Assembly: GCF_000374845.1 (NCBI RefSeq)
Contig: NZ_KB895413.1
Location: forward strand, 434,001-498,000
Source of the DNA: Paenibacillus terrigena DSM 21567
Lineage (GTDB): Bacteria > Bacillota > Bacilli > Paenibacillales > Paenibacillaceae
Direction: 5' to 3'
Length of the DNA: 64,000 nucleotides
Positions 25,891 through 36,246 of this stretch are shown here, in pieces. The notes below the pieces were generated by a model. The model worked only from the letters and a program-made list of their open reading frames with translations. It ran no database searches and was not told the origin of the DNA. Made by a program: the position numbers and the translations under genes. Within the stretch, counting starts at the first letter, position 1. Each line of letters starts with the position of its first letter.

Positions 25891-27725
25891 GTGTACAGGC
25901 GGAGAAAGCACAAACGAAGCGAGGCGTGAATCAGCGATTCATCTATCAAGATGATGACCAGATCGAGAAGTCATTTAACTGGACGCAGTTCACGAGATTA
26001 TTCGCTTTTATGAAACCGTATGCGAAGCAAATGCTTCCGGTCATTATCGTGATGATGATTCTAGGAACCATTACACGACTTGCCGTACCGCTCTTGATCA
26101 GTCTCGCGATTGATAAAGCGATAACACCACAAATCGGTATCGATAATCCGACTTATTCTTTGCTCTATACTTACACCGGTGTTGTGCTCGTGCTCTATAT
26201 TATCCAATGGGCAGCGAATACGTACCGCATTAAATTTACGAACATTATCGGACAGCGTGTCATTTATGACCTACGTTCAGCATTGTTCAAGCATATACAG
26301 AAATTATCGTTCCGTTTCTATGACACAAGACCTGCGGGCTCCGTACTTGTACGGATTACGAATGACGTCAACTCGCTGCAAGATTTGTTCACGAACGGGG
26401 TCGTCAACTCGATGATCGATTGTGTACAGCTAGCTGGGATTATTGTCATCTTGTTGTTCCTGAACTGGAAGCTGGCGATCGCTGTTATGATTACGGTTCC
26501 GCTCATGTTCATCGTCTCGACGAAGCTGCGGAAGAAAATCCGTATGGCGTGGCAGGATGTTCGTGTGAAGCAATCACGTATTAACTCACACTTGAACGAA
26601 GCCATTCAAGGGATTCGTGTAACTCAAGCGTATACACAAGAGAAAGAAAACATCAGCTTCTTCACAGAAATGAATACTGTTAACCGCAAATCTTGGGACA
26701 GAGCTTCGGCGATGAACCAGACGTTCGGTCCTGTCATTGAGATCACTGGTGCGATCGGAACGTTCATCTTGTTCTTCTACGGGGCGTATCTTCTAAAGTC
26801 AGAAGCGATGACTGTAGGTTTGCTCGTAGCCTTCGCGAACTACGTCGGGAACTTCTGGGATCCGATTAACCGTCTTGGACAATTGTATTCGCAGCTGCTT
26901 GTTGCGATGGCTTCTTCGGAGCGGATCTTCGAATATTTGGACGAAGTACCGAATGTTGCGGAAGGCAAGGAAGCGAAGGAGTTACCGCCAATTCGCGGGG
27001 ATGTGAATTTCAAGAACATTGTATTCGAATATGAGAAAGGCCGTCATGCCTTGAAAGGGATCTCCCTCGATGTCACAGCAGGTCAATCGATCGCTCTCGT
27101 CGGTCATACCGGTTCGGGTAAGAGTACGATCATCAACCTGTTAAGTCGGTTCTATGATCCGGTTGAGGGGCAAATTCTCGTGGACGGCATCGATATTCGC
27201 GATGTCACGATCGAGAGTCTACGCTCGCAAATCGGGATTGTGATGCAGGATACGTTTATTTTCTCCGGCTCGATCCGGGATAATATTCGATTCGGACGGT
27301 TGGATGCGACGGATGAGGAAGTAGAAGCAGCAGCTAAAGCCGTCAACGCACATGAATTCATTACGAACATGCCTGACGGTTATGATACGCAAGTTGAGGA
27401 ACGTGGGAATGTCCTCTCCATGGGACAACGTCAGCTCTTGTCCTTCGCACGGGCTTTGCTAGCGAATCCACGTATTCTTATTCTGGATGAAGCGACTGCA
27501 AGTATCGATACTGAGACCGAAGTGAAAATTCAAGAAGCGCTGAAGACATTGCTGCAAGGACGTACATCCTTCATTATCGCGCACCGTCTCTCCACGATTC
27601 GTCATGCGGATCATATCGTTGTACTAGATCACGGTAGAATCCAAGAGCAAGGTACACATGAATCGTTAATGACGCAGCGGGGAACGTATTTCGGATTGAT
27701 TGAAGCACAATATCGCTTCTTATAA
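25887..27725 (+). CDS. ABC exporter half-transporter, subunit with consensus Walker B
   Basis: 612 aa with a short hydrophilic N-terminal extension (~1-35), six transmembrane helices (~45-340) and an NBD. Walker A HTGSGKST, signature LSMGQ (510-514, the second Gly replaced by Met), Walker B ILILDEATASID with catalytic Glu 535, H-loop IIAHRLS. Paired with the preceding subunit it would give one normal ATPase site (its own Walker A/B with the partner LSGGQ) and one degenerate site. Translationally coupled to its partner. Terminator at 27743-27781. Confidence 0.93.
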   Translation: MSVQAEKAQTKRGVNQRFIYQDDDQIEKSFNWTQFTRLFAFMKPYAKQMLPVIIVMMILGTITRLAVPLLISLAIDKAITPQIGIDNPTYSLLYTYTGVVLVLYIIQWAANTYRIKFTNIIGQRVIYDLRSALFKHIQKLSFRFYDTRPAGSVLVRITNDVNSLQDLFTNGVVNSMIDCVQLAGIIVILLFLNWKLAIAVMITVPLMFIVSTKLRKKIRMAWQDVRVKQSRINSHLNEAIQGIRVTQAYTQEKENISFFTEMNTVNRKSWDRASAMNQTFGPVIEITGAIGTFILFFYGAYLLKSEAMTVGLLVAFANYVGNFWDPINRLGQLYSQLLVAMASSERIFEYLDEVPNVAEGKEAKELPPIRGDVNFKNIVFEYEKGRHALKGISLDVTAGQSIALVGHTGSGKSTIINLLSRFYDPVEGQILVDGIDIRDVTIESLRSQIGIVMQDTFIFSGSIRDNIRFGRLDATDEEVEAAAKAVNAHEFITNMPDGYDTQVEERGNVLSMGQRQLLSFARALLANPRILILDEATASIDTETEVKIQEALKTLLQGRTSFIIAHRLSTIRHADHIVVLDHGRIQEQGTHESLMTQRGTYFGLIEAQYRFL

Positions 27726-27742
27726 TTCATTGCTTCAACTTG

Positions 27743-27781
27743 ACGCTTACCGCCCTTACAAGGGACGGTGAGCGTTTTTTT
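27743..27781 (+). terminator. terminator after ABC exporter operon
   Basis: 15-bp imperfect stem ACGCTTACCGCCCTT / AGGGACGGTGAGCGT, loop ACA, followed by seven T. It lies just before the convergent AraC gene. Confidence 0.9.
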
Positions 27782-27792
27782 GTTGTGATGTC

Positions 27793-28668
27793 CTAAGATC
27801 GAAATCGCTGCCGATATTTGCTAGGTGAGATGCCTTCTAGCTTTGTGAAGCAGGAGGTGAAGTAAGCGCCTTGATTGAAACCGACTTCTTCTGCGACTCT
27901 CGCGATGGAGTCATCCGTCTGCAAGAGCAGCAGCTTGGATTGTTCGATGCGGTAGCGCTGCAAATACTCCGTAGGTGAGCAGCCGAATTGCCGATGCATA
28001 CAACGAGCGATATAGACAGGATGGAAATTCGTATCCTCACCGAGCCTGGCTGCCGAGATCTCCTCACGATAATGCTGCCTTAGGTAAGCGGCGGCAAGCT
28101 CTGCACAGTGCGTTGAAGTATTCGATCCCTGTGCTTTCATGGAAGCATAGAGGTGCTGAAGCAATTCTTGAAATACGACCTGCTGCTGCCAACGAACCTG
28201 CTGTGAATCAAGCCCTTGATCTAATGCAATCAATTGTTCGATCATGCCAAAAACTTTACTCGGTTGATCGAGTAAGGTAAATTGCGGCAAATATAGGTCA
28301 AAAGTACGGGTAAGAAATTTGGATACGGGTTTTCTGGAGTTTTCGTCCGTGACCGGATCCATATGCTGCTGCTGCAAAAGTGACCAAGGCCCGTCCGTCT
28401 GGAAATGCAGCCAGTAATAATCCGTGGCTACGTCACACGCAGCTGTAGCGTAATGATAACGGTCAGGCAGAAGAATGAGTGCATGATCTTTGCGTACCTC
28501 GAATGTCTCTTGCTCCTCTCCCATATACAAGCATCCGCTTTTAATAACGAGTAGGTCAAATACTTGGATATTCGAGCGGCTCGGGTGCTTCTGGCCTTTC
28601 AATAGGGTATGTGGTCCGCTTATTATATAATGTGGCAGCGGCGGGGCAGTAAATTTAAGCATAGGCAT
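27793..28668 (-). CDS. AraC-family transcriptional regulator with cupin-like sensor
   Basis: 291 aa. The N-terminal half (~1-150) looks like an AraC-type cupin sensor (LLVIKSGCLYMGEEQETFEVRKDHALIL is the beta core). The C-terminal ~100 residues hold two helix-turn-helix units (ISAARLGEDTNFHPVYIARCM and SIARVAEEVGFNQGAYFTSCF, ending GISPSKYRQRF). Start ATG 28668 follows AAAGGGGAT. It is divergent from the MATE exporter gene with ~145 bp between starts, so control of that exporter is plausible; this is inferred from layout only. Confidence 0.88.
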   Translation of the reverse strand: MPMLKFTAPPLPHYIISGPHTLLKGQKHPSRSNIQVFDLLVIKSGCLYMGEEQETFEVRKDHALILLPDRYHYATAACDVATDYYWLHFQTDGPWSLLQQQHMDPVTDENSRKPVSKFLTRTFDLYLPQFTLLDQPSKVFGMIEQLIALDQGLDSQQVRWQQQVVFQELLQHLYASMKAQGSNTSTHCAELAAAYLRQHYREEISAARLGEDTNFHPVYIARCMHRQFGCSPTEYLQRYRIEQSKLLLLQTDDSIARVAEEVGFNQGAYFTSCFTKLEGISPSKYRQRFRS

Positions 28669-28812
28669 CGGATCCCCTTTTTCGAGTCAGTTGCTAGGTT
28701 TGAAATTTATAAATATGCGTTGGTATCTTAATATTCAATCCACAGTATACCATTTATAATTTAGACGATCTATCATGTGCAAGATGAACATCAGGAGGTT
28801 TGTATTATCGAT

Positions 28813-30186
28813 ATGGAAGATAAGAAATTTACATTGTGGGTGTTAGCTTGGCCTATATTTATTGAGGTTTTCTTGCAGTTTCTGCTGGGTACGGCAGACA
28901 CGTTAATGGTGAGTCGGATATCGGACGATGCTGTTGCCGTTGTCGGCTTTTCCAATCAATTATTTAATGCGCTCATGATTCTGTTCACGACGATTGCGAG
29001 CGGTGCTGGGATTCTCATAGCTCAGAAAATCGGCTCAAGGCAACAAGAGCATGCACGCACCATCGGCATGATGGCCCTGAATGTCGGGACTGTGATAGGG
29101 CTGCTGCTTAGCCTGCTGCTTATTTTCTTTCCAGTTCCGATTGCAAGAATGCTCCAAATGCCTGAACCATTGCTGCCGCTAGGGAAAATCTATATCTCCA
29201 TCGTTGGCGGGGGGATGGTCCTGACGGCGATCATGTCGACGTTAAGTACGGTCATTCGCAGTATGGGGAATACGAAAGGCCCAATGTTCACGGCCATTGG
29301 GATGAATGTTGTTCATATCTTTTTTAACTATGCGTTCATATTCGGCGCGTTCGGCTTCCCACAATGGGGGTTAACCGGAGTTGCGATCTCCACCTTGCTG
29401 AGCCGTATATTGGGCACGATATTGCTGTTCATGATGTTCTTGAATGCGTTTGAACGGCGGGTAAATTGGCGGGATATATGGAGTTTCGATTCGAAGCTGT
29501 TCAAGGATGTCATGCGAATTGCTTGGCCGTTAGGCGTGAATATGGCAAGTTGGGTATTCTCGCAGCTCATTATTTTTTCCTTTATTTCGATGCTGGGTCC
29601 TAAAGAAATGGCAGCACGAACCTATATGAACACCCTTGAGTCATTCTGCTTCTTGCTTGGTTCCTCCGTCGCGATGGCATTGCAAATTCAAGTTGCACAT
29701 CTGTTTGGTGGTAAACGTACGGATGAGGCCTATCGGAGTGCGTACCGGGCACTGGGAATCGGGCTTGTACTCGTAACGGTGAATGCGTTCATTATTTATT
29801 TGTTCGGGCGACAATTTCTTGGCATTTTCACAACCGATCATGAAATTATTGCGCTTGGCGCATCGCTTCTTGGACTGAACCTGATCTTGCAGCCAGGCAA
29901 AATGATGAATATGGCGATGGGGAACTCGCTGAATGCAGTGGGTGATTCGAGGTATACGATGACGATTGCGATCCTCTCCATGTGGTCGATTGCGACAGGA
30001 TTATCTTATGCGCTCGGCGTACATCTTGGATGGGGACTTATCGGAATTTATTGTTGTATGATCACAGATGAGTATTTGCGAGGCATTCTGGTACTGTTTC
30101 GTTGGAAAGGACAGAAGAAACTACGTAATGCGGAACGGCCGGATCCTGTTCCACGTACGAAACGTATGCAATCGGAAGTGTTATAA
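28813..30186 (+). CDS. MATE-family efflux transporter
   Basis: About 457 aa with 12 predicted transmembrane segments in two six-helix bundles. N-terminal WPIFIEVFLQFLLGTADTLM resembles the first MATE helix, and the second bundle begins IAWPLGVNMASWVFSQLIIF. Likely Na+- or H+-coupled export of small cations, drugs or metabolites. ATG 28813 lies 14 nt after AGGAGG, a long spacer; a non-ATG start around 28804 would fit the site better but would be unusual. It is divergent from an AraC regulator. No terminator is obvious before the SNF2 gene 57 bp later. Confidence 0.88.
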   Translation: MEDKKFTLWVLAWPIFIEVFLQFLLGTADTLMVSRISDDAVAVVGFSNQLFNALMILFTTIASGAGILIAQKIGSRQQEHARTIGMMALNVGTVIGLLLSLLLIFFPVPIARMLQMPEPLLPLGKIYISIVGGGMVLTAIMSTLSTVIRSMGNTKGPMFTAIGMNVVHIFFNYAFIFGAFGFPQWGLTGVAISTLLSRILGTILLFMMFLNAFERRVNWRDIWSFDSKLFKDVMRIAWPLGVNMASWVFSQLIIFSFISMLGPKEMAARTYMNTLESFCFLLGSSVAMALQIQVAHLFGGKRTDEAYRSAYRALGIGLVLVTVNAFIIYLFGRQFLGIFTTDHEIIALGASLLGLNLILQPGKMMNMAMGNSLNAVGDSRYTMTIAILSMWSIATGLSYALGVHLGWGLIGIYCCMITDEYLRGILVLFRWKGQKKLRNAERPDPVPRTKRMQSEVL

Positions 30187-30242
30187 GGCTTGCGCAGATG
30201 ATAGAATAAGAGAAATGTAAATCTTATCAATGCGAGGAACTT

Positions 30243-33200
30243 ATGAATCAAATGAATCGAACAAAGATGACAAGTGAACTAATTATGGAGTTATGCGGGA
30301 CGGCGTCATGGAAGCGGGGACAGGATGATTATGAAGCAGGGCGTGTCCAGCAGCTCACTTACCATGCTGAGATTATGAGTTATGAAGCCATCGTCTCTGG
30401 CAAAGCGAAATACCATGTACAAATCCAGCTGGATCCATTCGGAGATATGGAGGCTGCGTGCGAATGTGCTGCATTCCAAAAGTATTATACCAACTGTCAA
30501 CATATCGCGGCGGTAATGTTCGGCATGATGGCCTCTGAGCAGAACGGGGGAATGATCGACAATAGAGCAAATGACAGTCGGAATTCTATTCCGTCGCAAG
30601 GGCAGCTTATCCAGCAGAGGGATTTGCAAGGGAAGCGTCTACTGACGGATCAATTTCTAGCATTATTTGATTCACAGGAGCGGAAGGATTCGAACATCAT
30701 GCCGCTTGAGATGCTGCAAGTTGAATTTGTATGTCATGCGATAACAGATCCTTTGCGGCCGTCGATTGTAACCCTTCAAATGCGGATGGGTCCCAAGAAG
30801 CTGTATGCGGTGCAGACGATCAGGGAGTTCCTGAGACATCATGATGAAGGAGAACCTTTGGAGTTTTCTCGCATGTTCACGTACGATCCAGCACAGCATT
30901 TCTTTCATGAACACGATCAAGCCGTCATTCAAATTTTAATGGAAATCGAACGGAATGAACGAATTTACCGAGACAGCTGGGGTGTTGAGCCTGCGTTGAC
31001 TTCTTATGATCAGGAGCGGGAACTAATCGTTCCGCCCCATCTGTGGGAGCAATTACTGCCTAAACTAGTGGATGCCGGAGCGATGTATGAACAGAACCAT
31101 GTTAAGAAGGGTCAGCTCAACCTCGCGCAACCGGATGAACGACTACCGATGACGTTTCTGTTTCAAGATGGGGCTTCGAAGGGGTATTATTTGAATGCAC
31201 TAGGGATAGATCAACTCCTGGTGCTTGCGCCTTATGGATATGCCGTCATGGATGGAAAATGGTACGCCCTCAGGGATAGAGACGTGCAGCAGCTTGCGAG
31301 ATTGCAACAGGTGATTCAGCACGAATCCACACTTCTCATATTGAAGGACCAAATGGGTTCGTTCATGGAACGCGTACTGCCATTTTTGGATCACGTAGGC
31401 ACTGTGCAGATTGAGGAGGGAATGAAGGACAAGCTCCAATACATCCCTCTGCAAGCAAAAATGTATTTGGATCGCAGCGCAGAAGATCAGTTGATTGTGC
31501 GTGCGGAATTTGTCTACGGCAGTCAGGTCATTGCACAGAAAACAGGCGAATCAAAATCTGCCATAGGCTCAGACGTCATTTTGTTACGCGATTCGGACAA
31601 AGAACGTTTGATCACGGCCTTAATCGAAAGTATTCCGGCGAAGCCATATCGGCAGGGATATTTGTTCGAGCATGAAGAAGATACGTACAACTTCTTGTAT
31701 CATGTACTTCCTGAGCTTGAACGTTATTGTGAGATCTATGCGACAACCGCGGTGCAGGAAGTCATGTACACACCAAGTCGCTCTACAGCAGGTCCGCGAA
31801 CAACTGTGAGCATAAAAGGGGAAGGGTCGTGGCTTGAAGTTGGGTTCCAAATGGATAATGTGGATCGGGAGGAAATACAGCTTCTGGTGCAAGCAATTAT
31901 AGAGAAGAAGAAGTATTATCGTCTGCGCAAGGGAATGTTCGTGAATTTGGATCAAGAGGCATTCCTTGAAGCAGGTCGTCTACTTGATCAATTGGGCGTT
32001 ACCACAGCCGATGTCCGCGGACCTCAAATTGCGCTGCCAGTCTTACGCGGATTGCGATTACACAATGAAGAAGAATACCAGGGTGTTCGATTCGGCAAGG
32101 AATTTCGTAACTTTGTGGACCAACTCCGGCATCCAGAAAGGCTGGAATTTGAAATTCCAACGGGACTTGCTGCGACGCTCCGTGATTATCAGCACGATGG
32201 ATTCCAGTGGATGAAGACGCTAGATATGTATCAATTTGGAGGGATTCTTGCGGATGATATGGGTCTTGGGAAGACGCTACAGAGCATCACCTTCATGTTA
32301 TCTGAACAAGAGCAGGAGGAGGCGTTGCGGCGACCGATCTTAATCGTATGTCCAGCGTCCCTCGTCTATAATTGGGAACGAGAATGCAAGAAGTTCGCAC
32401 CGAGTCTGCGTGTATCCGTCGTTGTTGGTGACAAAGAGGAGCGTGGAGCGCAGATTGATGCGTTGAACTCCGATCTGATCGTAAATGGTGGTCAGCGTCC
32501 TGATGTACTCATTACTTCGTACCCGCTCTTGCGTCGTGATATCGATCAATACGAGCAGCATACGTTCAGGGCTCTTTTCCTTGACGAAGCTCAAGCGATT
32601 AAGAATCATGCGTCATTGACATCGAAGACCGTACGGCAGTTGAAGGCGCAGCAAAGATTCGCATTAACAGGTACGCCGATTGAGAATTCGCTTGAAGAAT
32701 TATGGTCGATATTTGATGCGGTTTTCCCGGAATTATTCGGTTATAAGCAAAAGTTTCAAGAGCTTGCAACGGAGCAAGTTGCGCTAATGGTTCGACCATT
32801 TATCTTGCGTAGGATGAAGCGGGACGTTCTAACTGAACTGCCAGAGAAAATTGAGACGCTGCAGGTCACAGAGTTGTCTGCGGAACAGAAGAAATTGTAT
32901 ACGGCTTATTTGGAGAAGCTGCGCAAGCAGACGAAGCAAGACATGCAACAGGAAGGCTTCCAGAAGAATCGGATGAAAATATTAGCCGGTCTAACGCGGC
33001 TCCGGCAATTATGCTGCCATCCGGCGTTATTCGTCGAGGATTACGAAGGTTCATCGAGCAAAATGGAGCAGCTTTTCGATATTATTGAGGAATGTCTTGG
33101 CAGCGGCCGCAGAATGCTCATTTTCTCGCAATTTACAGGAATGCTCGATCTGATCAACGACATGTTAGGCCGAATGGGATTATCTTGCTTTTATTTGGCG

Positions 33201-33566
33201 GGCGATACGCCCGTGGAAGAGAGGCTGGACATGTGCAATCGATTCAATGACGGTGAACATGACATCTTCTTGATTTCGCTCAAAGCAGGGGGGACCGGAC
33301 TCAATCTGACAGGCGCAGATACGGTGATTTTGTATGACTTGTGGTGGAATCCTGCCGTCGAACAGCAAGCGACTGACCGAGCTCATCGTATGGGTCAGAA
33401 GAATGTGGTCCAAGTGATTCGCCTCGTATCGCAAGGCACGGTTGAAGAGAAGATGTATGAATTGCAGCAGAAGAAGAAAGATCTCATCGACGAAGTGATC
33501 ACGACTGGCGAAGGTTCAGTTTCTTCTTTAACCGAAGATGATATTCGTGAATTATTGATGATATAG
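30243..33566 (+). CDS. SWIM zinc-finger SNF2-family helicase
   Basis: 1107 aa. An N-terminal SWIM zinc finger (CECAAFQKYYTNCQH, ~71-86) precedes a ~550-residue bacterial SNF2-associated region and the two RecA-like ATPase lobes. Motif I is DDMGLGKT (671-678), motif II DEAQ (781-784), motif III LTGTPIEN, motif V GGTGLNLTGAD and motif VI QATDRAHRMGQ. These are Swi2/Snf2 double-strand DNA translocase motifs. RapA-like bacterial relatives recycle RNA polymerase, but the SWIM-SNF2 subgroup has no settled role. ATG 30243 follows GCGAGG. It may be co-transcribed with the MATE gene. Confidence 0.93.
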   Translation: MNQMNRTKMTSELIMELCGTASWKRGQDDYEAGRVQQLTYHAEIMSYEAIVSGKAKYHVQIQLDPFGDMEAACECAAFQKYYTNCQHIAAVMFGMMASEQNGGMIDNRANDSRNSIPSQGQLIQQRDLQGKRLLTDQFLALFDSQERKDSNIMPLEMLQVEFVCHAITDPLRPSIVTLQMRMGPKKLYAVQTIREFLRHHDEGEPLEFSRMFTYDPAQHFFHEHDQAVIQILMEIERNERIYRDSWGVEPALTSYDQERELIVPPHLWEQLLPKLVDAGAMYEQNHVKKGQLNLAQPDERLPMTFLFQDGASKGYYLNALGIDQLLVLAPYGYAVMDGKWYALRDRDVQQLARLQQVIQHESTLLILKDQMGSFMERVLPFLDHVGTVQIEEGMKDKLQYIPLQAKMYLDRSAEDQLIVRAEFVYGSQVIAQKTGESKSAIGSDVILLRDSDKERLITALIESIPAKPYRQGYLFEHEEDTYNFLYHVLPELERYCEIYATTAVQEVMYTPSRSTAGPRTTVSIKGEGSWLEVGFQMDNVDREEIQLLVQAIIEKKKYYRLRKGMFVNLDQEAFLEAGRLLDQLGVTTADVRGPQIALPVLRGLRLHNEEEYQGVRFGKEFRNFVDQLRHPERLEFEIPTGLAATLRDYQHDGFQWMKTLDMYQFGGILADDMGLGKTLQSITFMLSEQEQEEALRRPILIVCPASLVYNWERECKKFAPSLRVSVVVGDKEERGAQIDALNSDLIVNGGQRPDVLITSYPLLRRDIDQYEQHTFRALFLDEAQAIKNHASLTSKTVRQLKAQQRFALTGTPIENSLEELWSIFDAVFPELFGYKQKFQELATEQVALMVRPFILRRMKRDVLTELPEKIETLQVTELSAEQKKLYTAYLEKLRKQTKQDMQQEGFQKNRMKILAGLTRLRQLCCHPALFVEDYEGSSSKMEQLFDIIEECLGSGRRMLIFSQFTGMLDLINDMLGRMGLSCFYLAGDTPVEERLDMCNRFNDGEHDIFLISLKAGGTGLNLTGADTVILYDLWWNPAVEQQATDRAHRMGQKNVVQVIRLVSQGTVEEKMYELQQKKKDLIDEVITTGEGSVSSLTEDDIRELLMI

Positions 33567-33573
33567 CATTATG

Positions 33574-33610
33574 TAGCCCCCTCCTATCTTAGTGAGATAA
33601 GCGGGGGCTA
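33574..33610. terminator. hairpin between SNF2 and FAD monooxygenase genes
   Basis: Stem TAGCCCCC...TATCT / AGATA...GGGGGCTA in the gap between convergent genes. T-tracts are poor on both sides, so efficiency is uncertain. Confidence 0.6.
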
Positions 33611-33631
33611 TTCGTTGTTAACTAGCACGAA

Positions 33632-34807
33632 TCAATCATTAAAGTCTACCCGGTAGATGAACTCGAGCTGTTTGTTGTTGAAGGAAGCGGGAACCATGGG
33701 CATAACGAAATTGCGCACGGACGTAATGAATTCGTTTTCAATTTGTGCTACAACACCAAGCATTCGTGATATGCGGGTGATCTTGTTCACACGCTTCATA
33801 CGTAATAGTTCGAACCGTCTCAGCGCTTGCTCTACGGTTGACTGACGCCCTATTTCTTTGGCTAGTATGACAGCATCTTCGATGGCTTGGCACGCCCCTT
33901 GGCCTAAATTTGGTGTTGCAGCATGCGCTGCATCCCCGATCAGAGCAATTCGCCCTTTCGTAAATTGAGGCATCGGCTGTAAGTCCATGATCGGCTGATA
34001 AGAGACTTGATTCGGGTCGCTGGCCCGCAGGACGTCGATCACACTTGAATGATACCCTTTAAAATGTTCAATTAACTCATCTAATGTCTCGATTGCCTTT
34101 TTGCCTATAGGATCGTTGATACAAATGAACCAATAAGCTCTGCCACCCGAGAGCGGCACAGTCCCTATACGACCGGCTGGTCCCCATATCTCTGTAGCAT
34201 ACGTATCATCAATCCCGTCTGGTAATTGTGATATGACGCCTGTCCAACAGCTGTACCCTGCCGAACGTATACGGGAAGTCGGGAATAATTGACTTCGAAT
34301 CGCAGAATGGATGCCGTCAGCGCCAATGACAGCGTCTGCTTCGGCTGTTGTACCATCCTGAAAGCGTAGTATGGCTTTATGATGGTTTTGTTCAATTCCA
34401 ATACATTTTTTCTCATATATGATCGTATTCTTCGGATCGTCGATTTTACTTCGCAGCAATTCAAGCAGCTCCGATCGTAAGATGGAGATGTATTGCGCTT
34501 CATTCGAAGGCAGCAATGCGAAATTCGTTGTGTTCAGTTTGCGGCCTTTGGCGGAAATGAATTGTATTGAAGAAAGAGCACGTCCCTGCTGCATGAATGC
34601 GCTTTTAAGATTAAGTTTATCAAGGGCTTGAATGGCGTTTGAGCCGATACCGAGCCCTGCGCCTGGAACGAAATTCGGATCCTGGGCATCGTAGATAGTG
34701 GCTTGTATTCCTTGCTGCTGGAGCGCAATCGCGGTGCTTAACCCTGCAATGCCGCCGCCAGCAATGACGATGGATGGTTTTATGCTGATCGCCCACTTTC
34801 TTGTCAA
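33632..34807 (-). CDS. FAD-dependent aromatic-type monooxygenase
   Basis: About 391 aa, group A flavin monooxygenase (salicylate/p-hydroxybenzoate hydroxylase-like). Motifs: Rossmann VIAGGGIAGLSTAIAL (~13-28), the NAD(P)H/FAD DG motif GADGIHSAIRSQLF and the FAD-ribityl GD motif ALIGDAAHAATPNLGQGA with AIEDAV. Substrate unknown. The start is unclear: TTG 34807 lacks a good ribosome binding site, while AAGAAAGTGGG lies just downstream and could serve a rare ATC/ATA start a few codons in. Divergent from purT, monocistronic. Confidence 0.87.
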   Translation of the reverse strand: MTRKWAISIKPSIVIAGGGIAGLSTAIALQQQGIQATIYDAQDPNFVPGAGLGIGSNAIQALDKLNLKSAFMQQGRALSSIQFISAKGRKLNTTNFALLPSNEAQYISILRSELLELLRSKIDDPKNTIIYEKKCIGIEQNHHKAILRFQDGTTAEADAVIGADGIHSAIRSQLFPTSRIRSAGYSCWTGVISQLPDGIDDTYATEIWGPAGRIGTVPLSGGRAYWFICINDPIGKKAIETLDELIEHFKGYHSSVIDVLRASDPNQVSYQPIMDLQPMPQFTKGRIALIGDAAHAATPNLGQGACQAIEDAVILAKEIGRQSTVEQALRRFELLRMKRVNKITRISRMLGVVAQIENEFITSVRNFVMPMVPASFNNKQLEFIYRVDFND

Positions 34808-34899
34808 CGAAAATCTATAATTCTATCATATCATGAACTTGCAATTTTGGGGCATTCGAAGCACAATGGAGAATATTACGGTGTGGAGGTTCAGGAACA

Positions 34900-36078
34900 A
34901 TGCTATCATCGCCTTATTCGAAATCCGCTACAAGAATGTTATTGCTCGGCTCAGGTGAGCTCGGCAAGGAAGTGATTATTGAAGCTCAACGTCTCGGGGT
35001 GGAGACGATTGCTGTGGATCGTTATGCGCATGCACCCGCCATGCATGTCGCGCACCGCAGTTATGTTGTGAATATGCTGGATGGCGAAGAAATTCGCCGC
35101 ATTATCGAAGCCGAGAAGCCAGATTTTATCGTCCCGGAGATTGAAGCGATCGCCACGGCAACATTAGTGGAGCTAGAGCAAGAAGGATATCGTGTCATTC
35201 CTACAGCGAATGCAACGCGTCTGACGATGGATCGGGAAGGGATTCGTCGATTGGCAGCGGAAACGCTGCAGTTGCCTACTGCGAAATATGAATTCGCAGA
35301 TAGCCTTGCTGAGCTACAAGAAGCTGTGGCTAAGATTGGAACGCCATGTGTGATCAAACCGCTCATGAGCTCCTCCGGCAAAGGGCAGAGCGTCTGCAGA
35401 ACGCCAGAAGATGTGGAAGCTTGCTGGAATCTTGCCATGGAAGGCGGACGCGCGAAGAAAACCCGCGTTATCATCGAAGAATTTATAGCATTTGAATCGG
35501 AAATTACGTTACTGACGGTTCGTTCTGTATCGGGAACAACCTATTGTCAGCCGATTGGGCATATTCAGAAGGATGGCGACTATGTCGAGTCATGGCAGCC
35601 GCATGCGATGACACCGGAAATGATCGCAGAAGCACAGCAGGTTGCGAAGACGATCACGGATGCGCTTGGCGGGTATGGATTATATGGTGTTGAATTGTTC
35701 GTCACGAAGAATGGCATCGTATTTAGTGAAGTATCGCCGAGACCTCATGATACGGGTCTTGTTACGCTTGTGACCCAAGATCTCTCAGAGTTCGCACTGC
35801 ATGTGCGTGCTATTCTTGGGTTTCCAATTCCTTCGATTCGCCTTCTAACGCCAGGCGCGTCAGCCACTGTAAAAGCAGATCGTGAATCGGATACGTTTTC
35901 TTTGCATGGTGTTGAAGAGGCGCTAGCGGGTGTGAATACGCAAGTCCGGCTTTTTGGCAAGCCGCAGACGAAGGTTGGTCGCCGGATGGCTGTCGCGCTT
36001 AGCTCGGCAGAGGATGTTGAGACAGCACGGATACAAGCGAAGGCATCAGCGAGCAAAATAGAAGTAAAGTATGAATAA
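34900..36078 (+). CDS. purT: formate-dependent GAR transformylase
   Basis: Phosphoribosylglycinamide formyltransferase 2, 392 aa. It makes formyl-GAR from GAR, formate and ATP in purine synthesis, independent of formyl-tetrahydrofolate. ATP-grasp enzyme: [11 protein letters not shown] (~16-26), [14 protein letters not shown] (ATP loop), [27 protein letters not shown] and a C-terminal domain ([18 protein letters not shown]). ATG 34900 follows TGTGGAGG. Monocistronic, as in B. subtilis, where it is also away from the main pur operon. No purine riboswitch is seen upstream. Confidence 0.96.
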   Translation: MLSSPYSKSATRMLLLGSGELGKEVIIEAQRLGVETIAVDRYAHAPAMHVAHRSYVVNMLDGEEIRRIIEAEKPDFIVPEIEAIATATLVELEQEGYRVIPTANATRLTMDREGIRRLAAETLQLPTAKYEFADSLAELQEAVAKIGTPCVIKPLMSSSGKGQSVCRTPEDVEACWNLAMEGGRAKKTRVIIEEFIAFESEITLLTVRSVSGTTYCQPIGHIQKDGDYVESWQPHAMTPEMIAEAQQVAKTITDALGGYGLYGVELFVTKNGIVFSEVSPRPHDTGLVTLVTQDLSEFALHVRAILGFPIPSIRLLTPGASATVKADRESDTFSLHGVEEALAGVNTQVRLFGKPQTKVGRRMAVALSSAEDVETARIQAKASASKIEVKYE

Positions 36079-36093
36079 TTAGTTATTTGCGAT

Positions 36094-36146
36094 TAGAGGA
36101 GCGATCTCAAGAAGAAACAGTGCTTGGATGGCTCTTTTTCTTTTGC
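36094..36146 (+). terminator. probable purT terminator
   Basis: Imperfect stem AGAGGAGCGATCTCAAG / CTTGGATGGCTCT followed by TTTTCTTTT. Confidence 0.6.
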
Positions 36147-36246
36147 AAAACGGGAATGTATGTTCTATACTAAAAACCCAGACCTTTATTCTTCAGCAGA
36201 ATTTGCAAAATGCTGAAATAACGATTATTTTTAAATTCAAGTGCGT

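Noticed and set aside
34808-34899. Purine riboswitch before purT
   Set aside because: The leader is too short and lacks the conserved junction sequences.
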